Of a stretch of 64,000 nt of DNA, positions 17,906-27,017 are shown one piece after another. The notes beneath the pieces are model-generated. The model did no database searches, was not told the DNA's origin, and saw only the letters and a list, made by a program, of their open reading frames with translations. The stretch is from an uncultured Bacteroidota bacterium (GTDB lineage Bacteria > Bacteroidota > Bacteroidia > B-17B0 > Aurantibacillaceae). Made by a program: the position numbers and the translations under genes. The stretch spans positions 62,001-126,000 of the forward strand of contig CALMVZ010000012.1 in the NCBI GenBank assembly GCA_937873155.1, given 5' to 3'. Within the stretch, counting starts at the first letter, position 1. Each line of letters begins with the position of its first letter.

Positions 17906-19363
17906 TTGAGAAAAATAAAATACATACTTACCCTTTCGTTACTTTTGGCGGATCTTCAGTATTACTCACAAGTTAATACTACTCCTGTTGATTCGATCAG
18001 ATATCAACTTAATTACAAAAGCCCTAACGATAGTTTAAAGCTCAGAAATTTAAAAGAATTATCTGTAGCTTTTTTAGCTATATCCGAATTTGACTCAAGT
18101 ATTTATTACTCCAACAAAGGATTAGATCTGGCCTTAAAAACGAAAAACTATTTTTGGGAAATAAGTTTTAATAGCGGCATCGGAGTAGCCAATTGGAGCA
18201 AAGGTGATTATGATAAAGCTATCTTATATTTTGAAACCGGTTTAAAAAGAGCTAAAGAAACCGGTGAAAACCGAAATCTTTCAAATCTGTTTAATAATAT
18301 TGGCCTGGTTTATTGGGACAGATCTGATTTTCCGAAAGCACTTGACTATTTTTTAAAATCACTTAAAATGGATGAAGTGAAAAAGAATAAGGAAGGAATG
18401 TCTTCCAGTTTAATGAATATTGGGTTAGTTTATAGTGATATGAAAGATTATAAAAGCGCTCTAAATTATTATTACAAGTCGCTTATCCTTTGTACACAGG
18501 TTGGGGATGAAAACGGCAAAGCTTCAGCCTACATTAATATCGGACAAGTATATAGTCATCTTAATGATATAGAAAAATCGATGGTATACGATTTAAAGGC
18601 CTTGCAAATCAGCGAGCGTACCGGCGATAAACGCAATCTTGCATTAATAAATAACAATATCGGAACTTTATATAGCGCAAAAAACAATTATAATTTAGCA
18701 CAAAAGTATTATGATGTGGCGTTAGAAAACTATCGTTTAATTGGCGATTTTGGCGGCCAAGTGTTAACTCTGAACAATCTTGGTGATTTATTATTAACAT
18801 CGAAACGATTTAAGGACGCCCTTATACCATTTGAACAAGCACTGAAAATTGAAAACGAATTAGGATTGATTGACGATGCAAGTTCAACAAGAAAAGGTTT
18901 AGCCATTGCTTATCACGGCCTGAAAGATTTTGAAAAAGCTTACGATAATTATGTTTTACATAATAAGCTTAGTGATAGTATATCAAAGTTAAGAAACCTG
19001 ACTGAGATCAGCAGTATGCAAAAATCAATTGAATTAAAAGAAAAAGAACTTGAGTTAACCATTGAAAAAGAAAAAGAACTGGCTGTAAAAGAAGTTGAAA
19101 AACAAAAGCAGGTTTATATTATTATAAGCGTGATAGTTGTTCTGGGACTAACGCTTATGTTCGCTTTCTTTTTATTCAGACGGTTTAGGGTCACCCAGCA
19201 ACAAAAAGAAATAATTGAGAAACAAAAACATTTAGTGGAGGAAAAGCAAAAAGAAATAATAGACAGCATACGCTACGCTAAACGCATTCAGCAAAGTCTC
19301 ATCACAAACGAAAAGTACATTCAAAAAAACATCTACCGTTTAAAACAGAACAGAAAGATCTAA
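17906..19363 (+). CDS. TPR membrane protein with signalling coiled coil, lacking an output domain (second copy)
   Basis: Paralogue of the gene at 16115. It has a signal peptide (MRKIKYILTLSLLLADLQYYSQ when read from the TTG at 17906), eight or so TPR units with a strong 40-residue period, a coiled coil, one TM helix (~410-430) and a cytoplasmic coil ending DSIRYAKRIQQSLITNEKYI plus a basic tail. The frame is open to a TTG at 17873, but that would overlap the upstream gene and bury the signal peptide. No ATG is available near the start. It ends in a 4-bp convergent overlap with the HAD gene. Confidence 0.78.
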   Translation: MRKIKYILTLSLLLADLQYYSQVNTTPVDSIRYQLNYKSPNDSLKLRNLKELSVAFLAISEFDSSIYYSNKGLDLALKTKNYFWEISFNSGIGVANWSKGDYDKAILYFETGLKRAKETGENRNLSNLFNNIGLVYWDRSDFPKALDYFLKSLKMDEVKKNKEGMSSSLMNIGLVYSDMKDYKSALNYYYKSLILCTQVGDENGKASAYINIGQVYSHLNDIEKSMVYDLKALQISERTGDKRNLALINNNIGTLYSAKNNYNLAQKYYDVALENYRLIGDFGGQVLTLNNLGDLLLTSKRFKDALIPFEQALKIENELGLIDDASSTRKGLAIAYHGLKDFEKAYDNYVLHNKLSDSISKLRNLTEISSMQKSIELKEKELELTIEKEKELAVKEVEKQKQVYIIISVIVVLGLTLMFAFFLFRRFRVTQQQKEIIEKQKHLVEEKQKEIIDSIRYAKRIQQSLITNEKYIQKNIYRLKQNRKI

Positions 19364-20043
19364 AGAATTTTTCTTAATTCCGGTAATGAATTAACAGAAC
19401 TGATATCAGGATGCTCTGCTTTCGGGGTTTGGCCGAAATAAACAGCTTTCCACCCTGCTCCGATCGCACCTTCAATATCGCTCACCCAGTTATCGCCGAT
19501 CATGATACATTTATCAGAAGTTGTATTGGCAAGGCGTTCTCCTAACCTGAAAATATCAACATGTGGTTTGGTCATGCCGTGCTCTTCAGAAATGATAATG
19601 TGCTTGAAATAATTCCGCAAACCGCAATTATCGATCTTTATATTTTGTACTTCCGCGAAACCGTTGGTGATGATGTGCAAATGGTATTTTACACTTAATT
19701 CATCTAACAATTCAATACAACCGGGCATCAGATGTTTTGAATAAGGCGAGATCTTTACATAATCTTCAGCGATAGATCGGCTCAACCGGAGATCATTCAA
19801 TCCAAAATTCAGAAATGTATCGTAGAATCTTTTATAGCGTAGTTCTTCTTTCTTGATCTTATTGAAATAATACAAATGCCAGAGTTCATCATTCTTCTTA
19901 TAATAATATTCATGGAACTCCGCGAAACCAACACCCAAACGTTTTTCAAAGTTATTGGCGTTGAATAAATTCTGCAATACTGTTCTTGAATTCGTGTCAA
20001 AATCCCAAAGTGTATTATCCAGATCGAAGAATAAATGCGTCAT
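19360..20043 (-). CDS. HAD-family nucleotidase, YjjG-like
   Basis: The HAD catalytic motif I is at the very N-terminus (MTHLFFDLDNTLWDFDTN), with motif II around IITNGF and motif III/IV in EHGMTKPHVDIF and MIGDNWVSDIEGAIGAGW. Size (227 aa) and the DLDNTLWD signature match the YjjG group of pyrimidine 5'-nucleotidases. The frame extends upstream to 20103, but the ATG at 20043 starts directly with motif I and overlaps the upstream gene's stop by 4 bp (ATGA). Confidence 0.85.
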   Translation of the reverse strand: MTHLFFDLDNTLWDFDTNSRTVLQNLFNANNFEKRLGVGFAEFHEYYYKKNDELWHLYYFNKIKKEELRYKRFYDTFLNFGLNDLRLSRSIAEDYVKISPYSKHLMPGCIELLDELSVKYHLHIITNGFAEVQNIKIDNCGLRNYFKHIIISEEHGMTKPHVDIFRLGERLANTTSDKCIMIGDNWVSDIEGAIGAGWKAVYFGQTPKAEHPDISSVNSLPELRKIL

Positions 20044-20510
20044 AGTACTTTTGAGAAGGTGTCGTAGAAAAATAAAAGCAGGAAATAAACTGTGATATTC
20101 CAAACCACAGCCACGATGCTAAAAACAAGTATCACTTTCTTTTTGTCTTTATAGAACCTTTCAGCAATAAAAGTACCAACCGGCATTGATATACCTAATT
20201 GCGTAACAATGGCAATGCCCCAAATGCCAAAACGCCTTTTTACTTTAATAATACGGCGGTTGCCTTTTGTAAACACTTTAGGGTGATGATGGCTCCTGAA
20301 ATATTGCATTTTAGCATTGTGCCACCATTTCATTAGCACCGCACTTACGTTAGTGAATAAAATTGCGCCGATGATCCCGCCCGAACAAGTAGTGGCGATA
20401 ACTTTCATAAAATTGAAATTGAACAAAGCAACGGCCGATGGCACTGCTACTTTACCAAAACCAAAAAAGCTTGTTAAGAACACCGAGAATATTTTCCAGA
20501 AATCTTCCAC
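20040..20510 (-). CDS. small inner-membrane protein, unknown
   Basis: 156 aa with about four hydrophobic segments (near residues 5-30, 38-60, 95-115, 125-150) separated by a very basic histidine-containing loop (FRSHHHPKVFTKGNRRIIKVKRRFG, given in part: SHHHPKVFTKGNRRIIKV). The layout resembles small SNARE/multidrug-export-like membrane proteins but no diagnostic motif is seen. It is coupled to the HAD gene by a 4-bp overlap. Function not recognised. Confidence 0.6.
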   Translation of the reverse strand: MEDFWKIFSVFLTSFFGFGKVAVPSAVALFNFNFMKVIATTCSGGIIGAILFTNVSAVLMKWWHNAKMQYFRSHHHPKVFTKGNRRIIKVKRRFGIWGIAIVTQLGISMPVGTFIAERFYKDKKKVILVFSIVAVVWNITVYFLLLFFYDTFSKVL

Positions 20511-20721
20511 TTAAATCGAAGTCAAATAAACTGCTCTAATCATTAATAAACAAATATAGGGTGTTAATTAAAGCTTTTTTTAGTTATAAAATTCAGCTTC
20601 TCTTTTCCACAAAGTGGTGGCTTTGCCAAAAGCTACCAAAGGGCATTTTTACTGGTTCAAAATGGCTTTTTATGGCATAAATCACAGGTTCCTAAAACTA
20701 CCTAAAACGGTGTATTTTTTA

Positions 20722-20751
20722 TTGTTAGCAATGTTTAAATTGTTACCTTTA
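20722..20751 (+). promoter_or_regulatory. Bacteroidota-type promoter of the glutamate dehydrogenase gene
   Basis: TTG at 20722-20724, 19 nt, then TACCTTTA at 20744-20751, fitting the TTTG / TAnnTTTG consensus of the Bacteroidota housekeeping sigma factor. It lies 29 nt before the ATG. Confidence 0.55.
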
Positions 20752-20779
20752 CACCCCAGTTAACTATACACATTTTATT

Positions 20780-22057
20780 ATGTCTACAAAAACTGCAAAC
20801 GCAGAAGCTTCAAACCACGAAAGTATGTTTGATGCTGTATTAGCCCGCCTGGATGTTGCGGCTAAATTAATGAACCTTTCTGATGACGTTAAATCGATCT
20901 TAAAAAACCCTCTTAAACAGGTAAAAGTAAGTTTACCGGTTATGATGGATAATGGAAAAATACAGGTATTTGAAGGTTACCGTGTTGTTCACTCTGTAGC
21001 TATTGGCCCTTCTAAAGGTGGTATCCGTTATGCAATGGATGTTAACCAGGATGAAGTAATGGCTTTAGCTGCATGGATGAGCTTTAAATGTGCTGTTGCA
21101 AATTTACCTTATGGTGGTGCAAAAGGCGGTATCAAATGTGATCCCCGTGCTATGAGCGTAGGTGAATTAGAGCGTTTATCCCGTGCTTATGCAAAATCGA
21201 TGAAAGATGTGTTTGGAGTAAATAAAGATATTCCTGCTCCTGATATGGGAACCAGCGGCCGTGAGATGGCATGGATCCTCGATGAATTCAATAAGATCAC
21301 AGGAGAAGATTCTCCCGGTGTTATCACCGGTAAACCAATTGCATTAGGCGGTTCTTTAGGTCGTGACGCAGCTACAGGACGTGGTGTTATGGTTAACTCT
21401 TTAGCAGCCTTGAAAAAAATGGGATTGAATCCTAAAGATGTTATTGCTGTTGTACAAGGTTTCGGAAACGTTGGTTCACACTCGGCCCGTTTATTAAATG
21501 AGAAAGGTGTTAAGATCGTAGGTATTGGTGATCACACTGCTTCTTATTACAATGAAAAAGGTATTGATATCAGATCAGCATTAGAATTTTCAGCCAAAAA
21601 TAAAAATACATTAAAAGGATTCACTGGCGCAACTGAAATTGCACACGACCAGTTATTATTAACTAAGTGCGATCTTTTAGTTCCTGCAGCTTTACAAAAC
21701 GTGATCAACGAAGAGTACGCTCAAAAGATCCAGGCGAAACTTATTGTAGAAGGTGCCAACGGGCCTACAATGCCGGAAGCTGACCACGTATTAAATGAAA
21801 GGAAAATCATCGTTGTTCCGGATATTTTAGCGAATAGTGGCGGTGTTACCGTATCTTATTTTGAGTGGGTACAGAATAAAGCAGGTTATTACTGGACAGA
21901 AGAAGAAGTTAATTCTAAGCATGACCATAAAATGGAGATTGCTTTCAGCAATGTTTGGAATAACGCTGAAAAGTTCAAATGCAGCATGCGTATTGCAGCC
22001 TATATCACAGCTTTACAGAAGATAGAGCAAGGTGTTAAATTAAAGGGAAATTATTAG
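20780..22057 (+). CDS. gdhA: glutamate dehydrogenase (Glu/Leu/Phe/Val dehydrogenase family)
   Basis: It interconverts glutamate and 2-oxoglutarate plus ammonia. The substrate domain carries GPSKGGIRY, WMSFKCAVANLPYGGAKGGI and PAPDMGTSGREMAWI; the Rossmann half carries VVQGFGNVGSHSARLL. At 425 aa it belongs to the shorter hexameric group (RocG/GudB-like) rather than the 450-aa NADP-specific E. coli type, so a catabolic NAD role is plausible but is not proven. It is monocistronic, with its own promoter. Confidence 0.92.
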   Translation: MSTKTANAEASNHESMFDAVLARLDVAAKLMNLSDDVKSILKNPLKQVKVSLPVMMDNGKIQVFEGYRVVHSVAIGPSKGGIRYAMDVNQDEVMALAAWMSFKCAVANLPYGGAKGGIKCDPRAMSVGELERLSRAYAKSMKDVFGVNKDIPAPDMGTSGREMAWILDEFNKITGEDSPGVITGKPIALGGSLGRDAATGRGVMVNSLAALKKMGLNPKDVIAVVQGFGNVGSHSARLLNEKGVKIVGIGDHTASYYNEKGIDIRSALEFSAKNKNTLKGFTGATEIAHDQLLLTKCDLLVPAALQNVINEEYAQKIQAKLIVEGANGPTMPEADHVLNERKIIVVPDILANSGGVTVSYFEWVQNKAGYYWTEEEVNSKHDHKMEIAFSNVWNNAEKFKCSMRIAAYITALQKIEQGVKLKGNY

Positions 22058-22146
22058 TATATTGATTTTCAGTATATTAACAAATTTCTGTTTATATTAA
22101 TACCCCGGTTCAACGAATTTTATAGCTCATAGCTTAATAATTCCGC

Positions 22147-22154
22147 TATTTTTG
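22147..22154 (+). promoter_or_regulatory. -7 box TATTTTTG upstream of plsY
   Basis: An exact match to TAnnTTTG, 21 nt before the TTG start of plsY. A -33 element is not obvious. Confidence 0.35.
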
Positions 22155-22174
22155 CTTAACTCAAACTTAAAGTT

Positions 22175-22810
22175 TTGGAAATACTCTATATAACTTTATT
22201 TCTTTTTGCGGCCTACATTTTAGGTTCCATCCCCACTTCCATCTGGATAGGCAAGTTTTTCTATAATATTGACGTCCGCGAGTTTGGAAGTGGTAATGCC
22301 GGGGCTACTAATACCTTCAGGGTGCTGGGTAAAAAAGCCGGGATCCCTGTATTGGTCATAGATATCCTTAAAGGTACCGCCGCAGTTTCCCTTTCTTTTT
22401 TAAGCGGGTTCCATACTGATACTACTTTCTTTACCAATTTCCAGATCGGGTTAGGAATTGCGGCTTTGATCGGACATATCTTCCCGGTTTTTGCAGGATT
22501 CAGAGGCGGTAAAGGAGTTGCGACTATTTTAGGAGTTGTAATGTGTATCACGCCTGTTTCATGTTCGGTAGCGCTCTTGGTTTTCCTTATCGTGTTATTC
22601 AGTACCCGTTATGTATCATTAGGTTCTATGTTAGCAGGTATCAGTTACCCTATCATTCTGAATTTATTCATGCATAATACAGATGTGGTTTTGATCGTGT
22701 TCTCTATCCTCACAGCAGTTCTCCTGATCATAACTCACCGTAAGAACATCATCCGTTTACTGAATAAACAGGAAGCACGCGTTAATATCTACAATAAAAC
22801 GGCTCATTAA
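22175..22810 (+). CDS. plsY: glycerol-3-phosphate acyltransferase PlsY
   Basis: This inner-membrane enzyme transfers acyl groups from acyl-phosphate to glycerol-3-phosphate, the first step in phospholipid synthesis. The three PlsY motifs are visible: GSIPTSIWIG with EFGSGNAGATNTFRVLG, GHIFPVFAGFRGGKGVAT, and the later STRYVSLGSML loop. About five transmembrane helices; 211 aa is normal. The start is a TTG (MEILYITLF); no in-frame ATG exists before the first helix. Confidence 0.93.
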   Translation: MEILYITLFLFAAYILGSIPTSIWIGKFFYNIDVREFGSGNAGATNTFRVLGKKAGIPVLVIDILKGTAAVSLSFLSGFHTDTTFFTNFQIGLGIAALIGHIFPVFAGFRGGKGVATILGVVMCITPVSCSVALLVFLIVLFSTRYVSLGSMLAGISYPIILNLFMHNTDVVLIVFSILTAVLLIITHRKNIIRLLNKQEARVNIYNKTAH

Positions 22811-22886
22811 CCGTTAATATTTCCTATTATTCCCGATAATATTCCCACAATTACATTTTTGGCAATACATTTGTTTTAATACATAT

Positions 22887-24182
22887 ATGAAGCTCTGTTA
22901 TTCTTATACTTTATTCTTTGTCTTTATACTTACTGCTGGCTTTTCGCAGGATGATTACGCCAATGATAATGAACTCCGTTACGAAGACTATATCTATAAA
23001 CCGAATATCAAAACTGTTCAGCTTCACGAAACATCATGGGAGTTTTCTTTGCCCTTAATTAAATTCAACCAGGGAGAACAACTCCTTTTAAGTTTTGATG
23101 ATCTGGATGCAGATAAGAAACAATATTCGATGACCATTGTGCATTGCGATGCGAAATGGAATCCATCGGATCTGATGATCTCAGAATACATCCAGGGATT
23201 TTTCGATCTCAATATTTTGAATTTTAATTTCTCAGTCAACACGCTTCAAAAATACACACACTACTCTATTGCATTCCCGACAAACAATATGCAGCTGACC
23301 AAATCAGGAAATTATTTAGTGTACGTGTACCTGGATGGTGACAAAACCAAACCTGTTCTCTCGCGCCGTTTTATGGTGTATGAAGAAAAAGTAAGTGTGC
23401 TGGCTAATATTAAACAAGCGATCGGTAACGACGAGCAGTACGAAAAACAACACATGGATTTTTCTATTGTGAATACCTCCTATAACATCACCAACTCTCA
23501 CGTCGACCTGAAAGTTGTACTGACTCAAAATTACCGTTGGGATAATGCGGTGTATGACATCAAGCCAACTTTCAATACACCAACACAGTTAACTTATAGT
23601 TTAGATGATGCCAGTACGTTTAACGGAGGGAATGAGTTTCGTTATTTTGATACACGCTCCATGCGTACTTATACGGAACGTGTTAATAAGATCTACAAAG
23701 ACAGTACCAATCATTACCGCGCTGATCTTACAAATGATCCGAACCGAAGTTACCTGAATTATATTTTTTACAATGACCTGAACGGAGGGTTTTTAATTAA
23801 GAACAAAGATATGGCCACCAACCAGGATATTGAGGCCGATTATGTCTGGGTGAATTTCTTTATGCCATTTGATAATCCGACACCTGAAGGAAATTTTTAT
23901 GTTCTTGGTAAACTTACCAATTGGAAAATGGATAAAGTGAACCGCATGAGCTACAATTACACGCGCCAGGGCTACGAATGTACTTTATATATTAAGCAAG
24001 GCTATTACAATTATATTTACGCATTTTTAAAAGACAAAAGCAAAGCCGGGGATGAAACTTTAACAGAAGGCAACCACTGGGAAACCGAGAACGATTATAT
24101 AATTTACGTCTACCACCGGGCAAGAGGAACTTATTACGATCAGTTGATCGGTATGAGGAAGTTTAATTCGAGGAAGAATTGA
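22887..24182 (+). CDS. type IX secretion system plug protein (DUF5103)
   Basis: 431 aa with a signal peptide (first ~20 residues, ending near GFSQ). The N-terminal region (YKPNIKTVQLHETSWEFS, then MTIVHCDAKWNPSDLM and EYIQGF) matches the DUF5103 family, now described as the first domain of the plug protein that closes the SprA translocon of the T9SS. The C-terminal part contains a CBM-like beta domain (PTPEGNFYVLGKLTNWKMD). Its presence shows that the organism has a T9SS, consistent with the sorting signal in 35498-36145. Confidence 0.85.
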   Translation: MKLCYSYTLFFVFILTAGFSQDDYANDNELRYEDYIYKPNIKTVQLHETSWEFSLPLIKFNQGEQLLLSFDDLDADKKQYSMTIVHCDAKWNPSDLMISEYIQGFFDLNILNFNFSVNTLQKYTHYSIAFPTNNMQLTKSGNYLVYVYLDGDKTKPVLSRRFMVYEEKVSVLANIKQAIGNDEQYEKQHMDFSIVNTSYNITNSHVDLKVVLTQNYRWDNAVYDIKPTFNTPTQLTYSLDDASTFNGGNEFRYFDTRSMRTYTERVNKIYKDSTNHYRADLTNDPNRSYLNYIFYNDLNGGFLIKNKDMATNQDIEADYVWVNFFMPFDNPTPEGNFYVLGKLTNWKMDKVNRMSYNYTRQGYECTLYIKQGYYNYIYAFLKDKSKAGDETLTEGNHWETENDYIIYVYHRARGTYYDQLIGMRKFNSRKN

Positions 24183-24189
24183 TTGTAAT

Positions 24190-24267
24190 GGTGCCTTCGA
24201 CAAGCTCAGGCACCGCGTTTTCAAAACAGTTTTAGAAGCAAGGCGGTCACTGAGCTTGTCGAAGTGC
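24190..24267. repeat. REP-like inverted repeat with CTTCGACAAGCTCAG core
   Basis: The left arm (24190-24213) contains CTTCGACAAGCTCAG and the right arm (24243-24267) its exact 15-nt complement, plus additional pairing on both sides; the loop is about 29 nt. This core is one of the commonest dispersed palindromes between Bacteroidota genes. It lies 8 nt after the plug-protein stop and may work as a transcript end. Confidence 0.7.
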
Positions 24268-24274
24268 CGCTTCA

Positions 24275-24352
24275 CTATTCCACCAACAATTTTCTTCGCA
24301 GCACTTTATCATTTGTGCTTGCTTCTATAAAGTAAAGTCCTGATTTGCGCCA
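24275..24352 (-). pseudogene. fossil 3' end of a T9SS-sorted protein gene
   Basis: On the minus strand a 25-codon frame reads WRKSGLYFIEASTNDKVLRR followed by KLLVE and a TAG stop at 24275. This is a good match to the last strand pair of the type A sorting domain (pattern sGlYfi...ndkvlrrKLLVe). The frame is closed upstream by a TAA at 24353-24355 and there is no room for the rest of a gene, so it looks like the tail of a deleted secreted protein. Confidence 0.55.
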
Positions 24353-24370
24353 TTAAACAGCAAAAAAAGG

Positions 24371-25732
24371 TTATTCCTCCCCTTTTCTTGCCTTTTCGTA
24401 ATCCGGAGGGCTGATCAATTTCTCTAAATTCGGTGAAGTCTCAACCCTGAATAAAGCATCTATGTATGCCTCTTTGGTCATGCTATCGAAATGGATCACA
24501 CCACGGCGGTATTGGTACATTTGAAAGCAGTTTATCAGGACTAAAATTCCTAATACACTCATTACAGCTTTATTCAAGATGATTTTATTGACGAATACAG
24601 CAAACGCTATAATCAAGAACGGATAAATATCTATCATTGCTCTCAATCCATAAGAACCACCATACCACCAGCACCACCAGGATACGACCACGTAAACATA
24701 AACCACGAATAAAATCCCGGACGGCCAGCTGAATTCTTTCTTTGTTTTGAACAACATGAACAAACCTACCAATGAAAAGATCATAATTGGTGAATACAAT
24801 AACCAGCCTTTCCGGAATCCGAACAACCCTTCAATTAAATGCGGATTTCCAAAATAAAATTGCTCGCCAATATAGGAATTGAAGAAATAATGTCCGGTGA
24901 TCCATTTCCAATACAATAATTGCGGTAAAAAAACTAAAACCGATAATATGATCATGAGAAAAACAAAAGTTCCATGACGGATAAAAAGAAAAATCCTGTG
25001 CTTTAATCCGGTTAAACTGGTCACACCAAAGAAGACCAGGAACAGAATAAATAGAATATTAACGGGACGAATCAATACGATCAACCCAAAAGTTAAGCCG
25101 AGAATTACCGTTGTTTTTATATCCGGTTTCAATAACCACCTTATACCGTACCAAATAAAAATACAGGCCAGACAAAACGTGTGCGCATGACTCATGGCTC
25201 CTTGCACAGAAGCGTAATAAAACAAATTACTTCCGAACAGAACAAAAAGAAAAGTGAAAGCGATCACTTTCTCTGAAAAATACAAAAGCAACAATCTCCT
25301 TAAAAAAAACAATCCAATTACCAAATAAAACAATCCTGAGAACTGGATCATGAATTGATAAGGTTCAGAATAACCGTCAGCGGCATAACCAAAAACTTTC
25401 GCAGTAATATGAGCAACCGCAAAGAATGGTAAATACATCACCGACATCCCCATGCTGGTCTTGATCACATAATTGCCATTCGGACATAATTGGGGATTGT
25501 ATTGTTTATTGTCTTTGTAGAATTGAGGGTCCGAATCAAAGAATTTTAGAGTCAGATCATTTTTTATAAAAACAGCCGGTAAATAACTGTAATAACTGGT
25601 CACATCCCAATCGATCACGCTTTTTTTGGTCCACTTGTCTACATTCCCATTTACCCAAATGCAGGAAATAATTAAAGCAAGGATCACTACTATACTCGGA
25701 CAACGTTTAAGATATTTGATCAGATTAGTCAA
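24371..25732 (-). CDS. polytopic membrane protein, glycosyltransferase-like
   Basis: 453 aa with about ten to eleven transmembrane helices. The first periplasmic loop carries WDVTSYYSYLPAVFIKNDL, with an aspartate positioned as in GT39/ArnT-type (GT-C fold) glycosyltransferases, and later loops contain RPVNILF and a Trp-rich VVSWWCWWYGGSYGLR block. No nucleotide-sugar domain. A role in transferring sugars from a polyprenyl carrier is plausible but unproven. Its start overlaps the end of the FtsX-like gene by 8 bp. Confidence 0.65.
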   Translation of the reverse strand: MTNLIKYLKRCPSIVVILALIISCIWVNGNVDKWTKKSVIDWDVTSYYSYLPAVFIKNDLTLKFFDSDPQFYKDNKQYNPQLCPNGNYVIKTSMGMSVMYLPFFAVAHITAKVFGYAADGYSEPYQFMIQFSGLFYLVIGLFFLRRLLLLYFSEKVIAFTFLFVLFGSNLFYYASVQGAMSHAHTFCLACIFIWYGIRWLLKPDIKTTVILGLTFGLIVLIRPVNILFILFLVFFGVTSLTGLKHRIFLFIRHGTFVFLMIILSVLVFLPQLLYWKWITGHYFFNSYIGEQFYFGNPHLIEGLFGFRKGWLLYSPIMIFSLVGLFMLFKTKKEFSWPSGILFVVYVYVVVSWWCWWYGGSYGLRAMIDIYPFLIIAFAVFVNKIILNKAVMSVLGILVLINCFQMYQYRRGVIHFDSMTKEAYIDALFRVETSPNLEKLISPPDYEKARKGEE

Positions 25733-27005
25733 ACCTCAAAGTTTTAATTGGTGTGATACGTGTTAGAATTAAAGTCGGGAAGAACATCATGAGCATGCAA
25801 CTGATGATAATTCCCGCATTCAATACCAAAATATGAATCGCATTAAAGATCACCGGAACATATTCTACATAATAAGTATCGCTGTCTAATTTTGCTAAAT
25901 GAAAAAAATATTGAAGAAGAACTGCGGTGATCCCGATTAAATTTCCGATCAACAGACCTTTCCACAATAATTTCAATGAAACATAGAAAAACACTTTTCT
26001 CACACTTATATTACTCATACCCATCGATTTCACAAGGCCGATCATATTCGCGCGTTCTAAAATTAAAATGAGCAAAGCAGTGATCATATTCACACCGGCA
26101 ACCATTAACATTAAACTGATGATGATAATTCCATTCACATCCACCATTCCTAGCCATGAGAAAATATTCTCGTACGCTTCATTCACCGGCATAATTCGAT
26201 AATTGTACCCTAAAAGGTCTTGTATTTTCCCTACATCTGAATCCAGGGTTTTAAAATCATTTAAAAATAATTCGTAACTGCCTGCCTCTCCATTCTCCCA
26301 ATAATTTAATTTTTGGATCTGTTTCAGATCCACAACAGCCAAATTCTCATCAAACTCCGCAAAGCCTGTATTAAAGATCCCGCAAACTTTAAAACTTCTC
26401 GACCGCTTTTCCAATTCAATATAATCACGCACATTGGAAGTGGAATCATTTATTTTTTTACTCGTTAAAAAATAAGCCAGCAGTTTTTGCCCTGTTTTAA
26501 TATTTAATTTATCTGCTAATTTTTTCGAGACCATTATATCCCGGCTGACCCCTGTATCGGTATAAACAGGCAAATGACCTTCGCTTAAATAGTTCTTAAA
26601 AAAACTGAAATCAAATTCTGAAGAAACGCCTTTTAACAATACTCCTTCATTTTCAGTTTTGGTTTTAATGATCCCGTTCTTTATAGCTGTTGGTTGTATA
26701 TGTTTAACAAAAGGGAGTTCTTTAAGTATTTTTAGCGTATCGGCAGGTAATTTAATCGGGTCGGGTTCGTTACTGTTATTCAGACTCATTTTACTTATGG
26801 TAATATGAGAAGTAATACCTGTTATCTTAGTGATTATCTCTTGTTTAAAGCCAAGTACAATAGCAACAGTGAGGATCATTACACTTATCCCAAGTGCAAT
26901 TCCGATGATCCCGATTTTCACAATGGGTTTAGAAATGTTATTTTTACCCTTATTTGCTAAAGTTATCCTGTCAGCTATGAATCTTTCTATACTCACTATA
27001 AACAA
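25725..27005 (-). CDS. FtsX-like ABC transporter permease (LolC/LolE-like)
   Basis: 426 aa with an N-terminal transmembrane helix (~28-52), a large periplasmic MacB_PCD-type domain (~55-270) and three C-terminal helices with the FtsX motif region (ILILERANMIGLVKSMGMSN). This is the LolCE layout of lipoprotein-release permeases. The ATPase partner is not adjacent. No ATG exists at the start: candidates are TTG at 27005 or GTG at 26996. The start lies only 12 bp from that of the divergent namZ-like gene. Confidence 0.82.
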   Translation of the reverse strand: MFIVSIERFIADRITLANKGKNNISKPIVKIGIIGIALGISVMILTVAIVLGFKQEIITKITGITSHITISKMSLNNSNEPDPIKLPADTLKILKELPFVKHIQPTAIKNGIIKTKTENEGVLLKGVSSEFDFSFFKNYLSEGHLPVYTDTGVSRDIMVSKKLADKLNIKTGQKLLAYFLTSKKINDSTSNVRDYIELEKRSRSFKVCGIFNTGFAEFDENLAVVDLKQIQKLNYWENGEAGSYELFLNDFKTLDSDVGKIQDLLGYNYRIMPVNEAYENIFSWLGMVDVNGIIIISLMLMVAGVNMITALLILILERANMIGLVKSMGMSNISVRKVFFYVSLKLLWKGLLIGNLIGITAVLLQYFFHLAKLDSDTYYVEYVPVIFNAIHILVLNAGIIISCMLMMFFPTLILTRITPIKTLRFD

Positions 27006-27017
27006 AAGTACTATTTA

